Below are positions 46,862-55,100 of a stretch of DNA of 64,000 bases, in pieces. This DNA is from Brettanomyces bruxellensis. Taxonomy: Eukaryota; Ascomycota; Pichiomycetes; Pichiales; Pichiaceae. Numbering within the stretch: position 1 is the stretch's first letter; each line of letters opens with the position of its first letter. The notes below the pieces were generated by a model. The model was not told the origin of the DNA and did no database searches. It worked only from the letters and a program-made list of their open reading frames with translations. The translations under genes were made by a program, and so were the position numbers. The stretch covers positions 372,001-436,000 of the forward strand of contig NC_054687.1 of NCBI RefSeq assembly GCF_011074885.1, in the 5' to 3' direction.

Positions 46862-49800
46862 CGCTCCCTTGATTTGTAGCATCTGAATAATCATGCTCCT
46901 TAACTTACCCAATACCTTGGTAGTAATAGGTTTAGTAAGAATATCAGCTAACTGGTCCTTCGTACTAACGTGTTTGATAATGAAACGCTTCTCTTCAAAT
47001 CGTTCTTCTAAACATTTCAACCTGACAGCGTATGGCTTTGATTTTGGTGAAAAGTTACCATAAACTATCGTATCAACAGCGGATTTGTTATCCACTAAAA
47101 GTTCAGGATATTTTCCTTCGCCTTGATAAGCGGACATGAACTTCATGAGAGGGTGAAACCATTCAAGCTCATTAGAAAGTAGGTAAATTGCCTGAAGTTC
47201 CGCCTCAGTAGATGACTTGCAGACCAATGGGGTATACTGGCACTTCCAATAGAGAGGTGCATCCGAAAACATGATGAGAAATCCGTTCATGGACTTCCTT
47301 GTAATCGGATCTTGAGCATAGTCACTATCTGAGTAGCAAATCAAATGATCCATTTTAGTTTCCGAAGTGTGTTGATAAATGATAGATTTGAAACGACTAT
47401 GATAGAGGTAGTTTAAAACATGTTTCAACTGATCAACGACTAGACGATGAGGATACGTCGAAAAACGCGCTAAGTAATCAACAGCATAAGCAATATCAGG
47501 CCTTGTCATAACCGCGACGTATAATAAGCAACCAATTTTGCGTCGAAAATCACTGACTGCCTTATTAAGCATCTCCTTAGTAGCTTCTAACGGATGTTCC
47601 GCAGTATCGAAGTAGAAATTTGGACTTAACGGAGTAGCACAGCTTCTAGCAAAAGTAAGGTGAAGCTTCTCAACGAATTCTTCGATATAGGCAGACTGAC
47701 ATAGCTTAATCTTTTTCACACGACCATCCTTTAATCTTTCCACAGTGAGATCAATCCCCAAAAACTTCTGTAAATTGGTCTTCTTATCAGGTTGGATCGT
47801 TTTAAGCTCATATTTACCAGATATATGTTTGTAAACTTTGTCCAGTATAGCTTTATTCGAAGCGCCAACAATAATGTCATCCACAAATAAACCAACAACG
47901 CAATCGACTTTTCCATTCCGATTCTTATGAATGTAGGTGGATGGAAAAGGGTGGGAACTTTCAAAATTAATTTTGGCCAAATGTTTCTGAATTTCCTTAT
48001 GCCACAAATTGCCCGATTGCTTGAGACCATATAAAGCTTTGTTAAGCTTATAGACCACCCTCATACCGGATGGCACTTTTGCATGCCTTGTGTGGGTAGA
48101 ATACCCTTGAGGCTGATAAATGTACAATTCGGTATCAATAGGACTGTATAGATAAGCAGTTTTGACATCAAACTGAGCCATAAACCAATGCTGAGTAGCA
48201 ATAAGAGCAAAAATCGCTCTCATGATCTCTGGTCGAAGAGTTGGAGAAAATGTAATTGAATATGTATTCTCCTTCTGGTGATCACCGCGAGCAACGAGAC
48301 GTGCTTTGCGTCGACCATCAGATTTAACGGTAAAAACCCAACTTGTGGAGACGCAGCAATTCAAAATTTTCGGATCATCTGTAAGAATTGGATTGCGATC
48401 CCATGTGTTATGTATATGATGAGAGTGAAACTCGTCATCAATTGCTGCCTTCCATTTTGCAGCGTCCTTGCTGCACATCGCTTGTTTGTAACCTTTCGGA
48501 TTAGCTGCGAGATAAATGTCGCTTAACAACACTTGAAAAATCCGTGGCTTCTTCCGAGCAACCATATAGGTACGCTCAGGAGCAGAAGATTCGCCAGGAG
48601 TGCTGTTAATCAACGGCACCGAGGAACGGGTGTCCCCATTCACAAGATCATCATAAGTATGTTTTCTTGATAAACGAGTTCCAGTCCTAAAAGGCTCTAA
48701 GGAAGAGAATTTGGACTTGTTCCAACGGCTTGAACCCTTCTCGGTCTTCACTTTTTCACCAGCAGAAGTCGCAGGAATCACTTGAAATGATATCTTATGG
48801 CCAGAGGATCCGGATTTGTCCGCCAAAGTATCATGAGGTGAAGTAACTTGAGGTAACTTAGAGTGATTGACTTCTCCATCCAATGACGAGTTGAGTAATG
48901 CTCGATCATCTTCATGTTCTGCTTGTAAAGGGATGTTAAGATGCCTGGTCGTAGTANGATGCTTGGACTCCGTGTGATTGTGTCCAGTTAGTCTCTGATA
49001 ATCCTTTTCACCAGCATTTAAACTTGGTGAATCAGAAACTGCAAATTTCTCAGGTTCGACCACGGGCAACGGACGATTTAACGTGCTCAGTGCTTCCATA
49101 TTTTCAGGAACTGTCACTCTGGAAGTAGCAAGATTGTTCGATTCCTTNCCACCGACAACAGGGTTGTCGTCAGTAGAAGTTGCAGTAGATCTCTCAGCTT
49201 TAACGTTCTCCTTAGGAGCTTGGGGCATTGAATGCTTCGCTCCCTTAATCTTACCAGCATGACCAACCATAGGTGAACGCTTCGCATTAGGAGCGGGCTT
49301 CGATGAAACTTTCTTGGGTTTAGTACCCTTGGCAGGCTTCTTAAAGTTTGGCTTCCTGTAATGCAGTTGAGGAGTTGAGTGATCTCCTGCATCCAAGTCG
49401 AAAAGCATAGTAGTTTCCGCTGTAGGCTTCTCGTCTGATGCTTGGATAGTCTGAGGTTCCTCTGAGTTTGAGACTTCACGTAAGTCGGCAGCGCTCTCAA
49501 TATCATCAGAGTAGTCCTCAGACGTAGAAGAAGTAGTAGACAGTATGTCTGAATTATCATCTGAATCTGGCACCCAGTCAGAATCACTTTCGTAGTCATC
49601 GTCTGAACTGGATACAATTGGACTGCCAGCACGCAATGTGGGCTCTGTCACAATCGAATGATCATCATCTTCAGATAGCTCGGTCTCCATAGCAGCATCG
49701 TCGTAGAGCTTTCTGTCAACAGGAATAGATGACGCATTCTGACCTTCAGATAATCCAACAATACTCGGCACCTCAGAAGAAATATCACTTGATGCATCAT

Positions 49801-50707
49801 CAGCAGATAGATCGGCAAAAATCTCAATTCTTGGATCATAAAGTGACTGCAATGAATCATCCACGCGTGATTGAGGTGTAAGAAAATAGTCTGTATAAAG
49901 TACAGACGGGTTCATAAATTGAACATGGCGTGTATCCGTAAATGTACCGTAACGTGTGTCTCCTGGCGTATTCGGGATGAAGACTTGGCAACCAAAGGTT
50001 TCATTGCTCCATCCAAGATATATGCCCTGAACAGCCCTTTCCCCAAGCTTAGGTGTGTATTTCGGAGGGTAAGTAACCTCACAAAGTTCACCAAAGATAT
50101 GCAAATCCTTAGTTTTGGGAGACATAAACTTGAGTTTAAGTGACGGACTGGTTCCAATATTATCATTCACGAGATTGTTCCTGACAAATACTGAATATAG
50201 CACAGCTTCCTTCCAAAAATTGTGAGAAACTTTACCAGAATGCAACATGGCACGCGCATCATTCATAATCGTTAAGTTCAAGCGTTCAGTAACACCATTA
50301 GACGCAGATGTATAACCGGAGGTAGTATGAAGTTCAATACCTTCACGTTCTAATATGGTTTTCAATTCAGCATTTAAGTATTCAGTACCTTTATCTGAGA
50401 AGATTTTATGCACTCTGTATCCTTCCTTGCTAAATTGGTTTGATACCCATCGAACGTATTTATCAACTGCACGAGCAACATCACTCTTGTGTTTCATCAT
50501 AAAAACCGTTGTATACTTAGTATATTGGTCCTTAAAAGTAACAAAGCAACCCATTTCGCCAACACTCGTGTGCGTCTTGACAATGCAAACATCGGAATAA
50601 ACAACATCAAAAGGAATAGGACGCAAGTAATAGTCTCTTGAACCCTCTATAGCATTTGCTCGTCTCGCCTTCGCTTCCATACAATCAACACAACCTTTGC
50701 TGAGCAA
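46835..50707 (-). CDS. Copia-type Pol: integrase, reverse transcriptase, RNase H
   Basis: The 1,290-codon frame begins inside the integrase zinc-binding domain (CVDCMEAKARR). The integrase catalytic triad is visible as YSDVC, FSDKGTEYLN and SNGVTERLN. A long linker rich in serine and acidic residues follows. The reverse transcriptase has KARLVARGDHQ, FDVKTAYLYSPID, LYGLKQSGNLWH and the active-site FVDDI. RNase H shows YSDSDYA, KSSTEAELQAI and LVDNKSAVD, and the C-terminus has the typical STKDQLADILTKP. The two X residues come from N at 48957 and 49148. The frame is not a complete gene by itself: its N-terminal part (protease and the start of integrase) lies in other frames upstream. Confidence 0.93.
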   Translation of the reverse strand: MLSKGCVDCMEAKARRANAIEGSRDYYLRPIPFDVVYSDVCIVKTHTSVGEMGCFVTFKDQYTKYTTVFMMKHKSDVARAVDKYVRWVSNQFSKEGYRVHKIFSDKGTEYLNAELKTILEREGIELHTTSGYTSASNGVTERLNLTIMNDARAMLHSGKVSHNFWKEAVLYSVFVRNNLVNDNIGTSPSLKLKFMSPKTKDLHIFGELCEVTYPPKYTPKLGERAVQGIYLGWSNETFGCQVFIPNTPGDTRYGTFTDTRHVQFMNPSVLYTDYFLTPQSRVDDSLQSLYDPRIEIFADLSADDASSDISSEVPSIVGLSEGQNASSIPVDRKLYDDAAMETELSEDDDHSIVTEPTLRAGSPIVSSSDDDYESDSDWVPDSDDNSDILSTTSSTSEDYSDDIESAADLREVSNSEEPQTIQASDEKPTAETTMLFDLDAGDHSTPQLHYRKPNFKKPAKGTKPKKVSSKPAPNAKRSPMVGHAGKIKGAKHSMPQAPKENVKAERSTATSTDDNPVVGXKESNNLATSRVTVPENMEALSTLNRPLPVVEPEKFAVSDSPSLNAGEKDYQRLTGHNHTESKHXTTTRHLNIPLQAEHEDDRALLNSSLDGEVNHSKLPQVTSPHDTLADKSGSSGHKISFQVIPATSAGEKVKTEKGSSRWNKSKFSSLEPFRTGTRLSRKHTYDDLVNGDTRSSVPLINSTPGESSAPERTYMVARKKPRIFQVLLSDIYLAANPKGYKQAMCSKDAAKWKAAIDDEFHSHHIHNTWDRNPILTDDPKILNCCVSTSWVFTVKSDGRRKARLVARGDHQKENTYSITFSPTLRPEIMRAIFALIATQHWFMAQFDVKTAYLYSPIDTELYIYQPQGYSTHTRHAKVPSGMRVVYKLNKALYGLKQSGNLWHKEIQKHLAKINFESSHPFPSTYIHKNRNGKVDCVVGLFVDDIIVGASNKAILDKVYKHISGKYELKTIQPDKKTNLQKFLGIDLTVERLKDGRVKKIKLCQSAYIEEFVEKLHLTFARSCATPLSPNFYFDTAEHPLEATKEMLNKAVSDFRRKIGCLLYVAVMTRPDIAYAVDYLARFSTYPHRLVVDQLKHVLNYLYHSRFKSIIYQHTSETKMDHLICYSDSDYAQDPITRKSMNGFLIMFSDAPLYWKCQYTPLVCKSSTEAELQAIYLLSNELEWFHPLMKFMSAYQGEGKYPELLVDNKSAVDTIVYGNFSPKSKPYAVRLKCLEERFEEKRFIIKHVSTKDQLADILTKPITTKVLGKLRSMIIQMLQIKGACRTYENIT

Positions 50708-50711
50708 TTCA

Positions 50712-51250
50712 TCAAGTTCCTTTATTTCCTTCTCTTCGAAGCAGTAATCGTCCCATGATTAATAGACTTTTTTGGATTAGCCTAAGGTTAGCATGAGCCA
50801 ATTTAAGATGTAAGTTGTTTATATGCAATTGTCCTCCACCAATCATAAACTGATTAAAATCACCTGGTATATACCATAGCTTGTTAACTTGAACTAACTG
50901 AATACATTCATCTCCAACATTGAGAACCTTTGAATAAGTCTGAGATTTGGTACCAAAATCGTGAAAGTAGGTCTGAATTCGGCATTCAGGGCAACGGTTG
51001 ATATCGTCTTCTGAAAAGATAGTAGGAGCACCCTCATAATAGTGTAGGTAGAGTGTAAGAACATTTCCCATGTAATTAAAGATTATCCTACCGGAACCTT
51101 CCAATTTCTTTTGACTATCGTCATAACCAACAGAGAAAACTTTATCGTCCTTGCGGAAAGGCATGTAATCATGTAGCCATTCCCTATGACCTGTGAGACT
51201 AATGGCAGCGCCATTATCAATTAAGATAAAATCTCGAATGCCTCGGAGTA
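50712..51250 (-). pseudogene. Protease and integrase N-terminal fragment of the copia element
   Basis: One frame runs from about 51237 to the stop at 50712. It begins with RDFILIDNGAAISLTGHREW, a copia protease active site in which the usual D-S/T-G triad reads D-N-G. Its later part holds LHLKLAHANLRLIQKSL, the H-x-H portion of the integrase zinc-binding domain. Two further one-base shifts within about 60 bp at 50720-50780 would be needed to join it to the integrase in the next frame. A TAG at 51257 and a TGA just downstream separate it from gag. Confidence 0.75.
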
Positions 51251-51256
51251 TTCAAA

Positions 51257-52255
51257 CTATCCATTGGCACGCTGCCTAGGACTTGTAACTCGGAGATATT
51301 TATTAGATTCATCGCTCAATTTGACATTATTCATATTCTCCTTCCTCTCATTCTTCTTGCCTTTGTTAGATTGATCCTTCTTCTGATGATCAGATCCATG
51401 CGAACGGTTATTATTCGGCGGCTCTTGTCTTTTCTTGTTTTTCGAAATGCTGGAATAACCTTGCTTGTTGGAAGTCACAAAGATTGACTTGGAAAGCGAC
51501 TTCGAAACAATCGCAGCATTACGTTTAGACTTGACTTTTCTTTCGATCCATTTCTTAAATTCAACTAAGTCGTTTATTTCATCAAATTCTGAACAATTTC
51601 CTTTAATCGATTCAGTGACACCGGGTCTAAGATGGGCCAAAATATCCGTATCCCCGTGATAACAACCACACCATTTCATAGCTGTAGTGATATTGTCAAT
51701 GATATCGAAATAATCAATAACCGGTTTCCTATAATCATCATACTTGACATCGTCCAAAACGTTCATAAATGATTCAGATGTATATTTCAATCCCCAATAG
51801 CGATCACGCAACATGTGGGAGAAGACCAACTGCAGTAGGGTATTCACCCTTCATTCTCAAATGGTGTCTTCTCAACCTCGCATAAACAGCACTGTCAATC
51901 GTGCTTCGAATCGCCTCGTTGGCAATGGCTTCAGTTGAATCCTTTGCAAGAATCAGACTTGTTCGCTTCAAAAAGCACCTTCACCTGACCACAGTCATGA
52001 GCTTCCAAAACGCTAGTTAAGGCATTGTAATATTCAATGAACAAAATACCGTTGCTCCTAGCAGCTCCAATCTTTTAACATCGGGATCTGTGGGGCAATT
52101 TGGTCCTTGACCAATTTTCTATTCGCTTCTTTAGTATCGTCTCCAGAAACATCGAGATCTGCTAACATCTTCATCGTCTTTTCGATCTTCCGCTCCATCT
52201 GAGACATTCTGGTCTCGGTAAGTTTCCTTTCGTTTTCAGCAAATTTTGAAGTCAT
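51257..52255 (-). pseudogene. Gag region of the copia element, frameshifted
   Basis: The ATG at 52255 (MTSKFAENERKLTETRMSQM) opens 361 nt after the 5' LTR and reads 65 codons of charged helix before a stop at 52058. Gag-like sequence continues in a second frame (EYYNALTSVLEAHDCGQV, about 51960-52040) and then a third (51847-51257), which ends with a basic, asparagine-rich segment before the TAG. No CCHC zinc knuckle is visible, as in Ty1. At least two to three frame changes occur in 800 bp. Confidence 0.7.
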
Positions 52256-52600
52256 ATTGAAAAATTAATGAAGTAGTAGAAAGTATATCTATTAAGCTGA
52301 TAATATATCTGAAGCTTTGGTTAAAAACTAGCTGATAAAGATAATATGAATGAGATTATGTAATCGATATGGTCAGCAATTCACATAAATTCCCAATCTG
52401 TTAACACTCATAACGGATCTTAGAAAATTTTCCCAGGAGTCATAACCTGAAAATATTTTCATCAAGCGAGAATTTTTCTTGAGAGAAATTCAGTAGACAT
52501 AATAAAAAATTCCTTCTCGTAGAATTCTCAACTAAATTCAAAAGAAAAAAGATGGCATACACATCTGCCTCTTCACAAAAATCACNACAAATTGGTTATC

Positions 52601-52615
52601 CTGTCTGTGACGCCA
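52601..52615 (-). other. Primer-binding site of the copia element
   Basis: Directly after the 5' LTR the sense strand reads TGGCGTCACAGACAG. TGG at the LTR border is complementary to the CCA end of a tRNA, so the primer would end in CUGUCUGUGACGCCA. This differs from the initiator-methionine site of Ty1. A G discriminator with this stem would fit a serine tRNA, which is only a guess. Confidence 0.65.
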
Positions 52616-53225
52616 TGTCGGAGTTAAGAGAGACCTTATGAGTTACTCCCGGGCTTTAGCTATCAAACTCCTTCTTTAATAGAACTAATAAGAACCTAGC
52701 AGTCGGGGAGATTCAGACAATTGTAAGGTCGGTTACCTAAGTGGGTGGATATAAATGTACCAAGTGGTCTGTGTGATAATGTTAATGCCTTTAACATTCT
52801 AACAATTGTGTATGTATCACCATAGAAGAAAATGAATTTACTTNCTTTACTCTGTTACCATCAAAGTGGAGTCGAACTAGTTGTATTGCAAAATAGGCTA
52901 TCGGGTCTCGTCCCTTCGTAGAAGAAACAAGTTATATAAAAAGAGGTAAAGTAAAGTAAAAATAAAAAGGAAAATAAAGTGAGGTAATCATACATAATAA
53001 AAAAAAAGATTTAATTCTCAGAAACAGAATTATGATCGCGCATAATTATTTTTCTGCTGATTCCCTAACATACACAGTTAGTGCATTTTATCCAGGATTG
53101 TCTCTATTAGATATTATTCTAAATCTTCGTTATTTTAGAATAAGTTCAGATCTCAAAACAAATAAATCTAATGACATATAATAATAGATTACCTAATACT
53201 AGGTAATATNTCTCATATGNCGACA
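52616..53225 (-). repeat. 5' LTR of the full-length element
   Basis: 610 bp with the same ends as the 3' LTR. It holds N at 52844, 53210 and 53220. Apart from these I see no difference from the 3' copy. Confidence 0.92.
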
Positions 53226-53820
53226 TATTACCTAGTATTAGGTAATCTATTATTATATGTCATTAGATTTATTTGTTTTGAGATCTGAACTTATTCTAAA
53301 ATAACGAAGATTTAGAATAATATCTAATAGAGACAATCCTGGATAAAATGCACTAACTGTGTATGTTAGGGAATCAGCAGAAAAATAATTATGCGCGATC
53401 ATAATTCTGTTTCTGAGAATTAAATCTTTTTTTTTTATTATGTATGATTACCTCACTTTATTTTCCTTTTTATTTTTACTTTACTTTACCTCTTTTTATA
53501 TAACTTGTTTCTTCTACGAAGGGACGAGACCCGATAGCCTATTTTGCAATACAACTAGTTCGACTCCACTTTGATGGTAACAGAGTAAAGAGAAGTAAAT
53601 TCATTTTCTTCTATGGTGATACATACACAATTGTTAGAATGTTAAAGGCATTAACATTATCACACAGACCACTTGGTACATTTATATCCACCCACTTAGG
53701 TAACCGACCTTACAATTGTCTGAATCTCCCCGACTGCTAGGTTCTTATTAGTTCTATTAAAGAAGGAGTTTGATAGCTAAAGCCCGGGAGTAACTCATAA
53801 GGTATCTCTTAACTCCGACA
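53226..53820 (+). mobile_element. Right part of the plus-strand solo LTR split by the full-length element
   Basis: It starts with the second TATTA copy and continues CCTAGTATTAGGTAATC to the LTR end CTTAACTCCGACA. Together with 46230-46251 it makes a complete LTR of 612 bp. It differs from the element LTRs at a few positions (for example GTATCTCTTAAC against GTCTCTCTTAAC, and one extra base near 53593), so it belongs to an older insertion of the same family. With the adjacent 5' LTR it forms an inverted repeat of about 600-bp arms. Confidence 0.88.
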
Positions 53821-54103
53821 AGTTATGTAGAAAGAGGTAAAGTAAAAATAAAATACAAATAAAGTAAAGTAATCATACATAATACAAAAAAGCAGATCCT
53901 CAGAAACCGAATTATGATCGCACATAATTATTTTCTGGTGATTTCCTAACATACACAGTCAGCACATTTTATCCAGGATTGTCTCTATTAGATATTATTC
54001 CAACTCATCGTTATTTAAGAATAAGCTTAGATCTGAAAACAGGTAAATTTAATGACATATCATAATATGTTGCCTAGTAGGTAATATTCTCATATATCCA
54101 ACA
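53821..54103 (-). mobile_element. Old, diverged LTR fragment, minus orientation
   Basis: From AGTTATGTAGAAAGAGG to CTCATATATCCAACA it aligns with the second half of the element's LTR but with many substitutions and small deletions (for example CAGTCAGCACATTT against CAGTTAGTGCATTT). Its outer end TCCAACA is a mutated TCCGACA. The other half is missing, cut at the border with the solo LTR. Confidence 0.85.
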
Positions 54104-55100
54104 TATATCAACTAATATGATTCCGGTGGTTTACATGTATGCTTGTAGGTATTAGATAATTTAAATCGATACCGGGACAAGCGTCTGATAACAGGAGGAT
54201 AATATATATAATTTTATAGTTTGCTATCGGCGACTTTTACAAGGTATTACCAAAGTTAATGCTGATTTTATGTGTTACACTTAATACATTATTTTGACAC
54301 TACTGACATGAACTTAATACTGTGACATATTTAGTAAATATAAACGAAATAATTGGGTGGCTAGGTAGTTCTTTTCTATTAATTTGATATACTTTGAAAT
54401 ACCATACATGAAAGCTTTTCGAATAATTGTACACTACAGTATGCCTTCCAAACAGAACACCCCTAGGAAATCCAAAGGGATTTATTAGTAAAAGATGCTA
54501 TCAATATTGTTCCAAATTCGTTCTTAATGATATCAAAAATATTTAGCGCTAAGACCTGAGATTTGCCCACTAAAAGCTTAAATAGTTTAAATATGCTTTC
54601 CAAAAACCTAATCCTTGGTGGGAACTGAACTACATTTATAAGTAAGCAGTTGCCATTGGAATGCTCTTCTCCAATTTATTGATTTATTGTTCCCAAAGTA
54701 CAAACAACTTGACCTCACTCCAGGTCATGTACACAGTGACTGCTATTTAAATTTTGAGTGGTAATACTAAAATAATGAATATCACATCGAACTATACTTA
54801 GGAGAAGATTGGCGGATGAAGTTAGCTAAATATTGCCGAGTTGAATTTTTGACAGATCTCAAGATTTTATCGGGAAGGGGCACACCAATTAGTCATTGTT
54901 TCCAATTTTTTTTAGTGTACTGAAAAATTTCGCAAAGGTGAAAAAAGTTCCACTACTTTCAGAGTGAGAAGAATACAAAAATAAAAAGTTCGAAGAAATA
55001 TCTACAAATTGATAAATTTAATCATCCCTTTTAGTTTCAACTTATTGAATGAACGAATTCTTTAAAGCCATAAAATTTGAACAAATTTAGATTACTAAAT
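54104..55100. promoter_or_regulatory. ILS1 upstream region
   Basis: About 1 kb, AT-rich, without a supportable gene. TGAAAAATTT at 54921-54930 resembles the RRPE element of ribosome-biogenesis and translation genes and lies 170 bp before the ILS1 ATG. No tRNA or snoRNA is seen. Confidence 0.4.

Larger units (their letters stand above)
46252..53225 (-). mobile_element. Full-length Ty1/copia-type LTR retrotransposon
   Basis: The 6,974-bp element is read on the minus strand. It has 610-bp LTRs at 52616-53225 (5') and 46252-46861 (3') that agree by eye except at N bases, each bounded by TGTCGGA and TCCGACA. The 5-bp duplication TATTA flanks it. Gag lies first, then protease, integrase, reverse transcriptase and RNase H. 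This domain order (integrase before reverse transcriptase) defines Ty1/copia, not Ty3/gypsy. The near identity of the LTRs indicates a recent insertion. The 3' two thirds of the coding part is open, while 50700-52260 carries several frameshifts and stops. Whether it can still move cannot be decided from this sequence. Confidence 0.93.
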
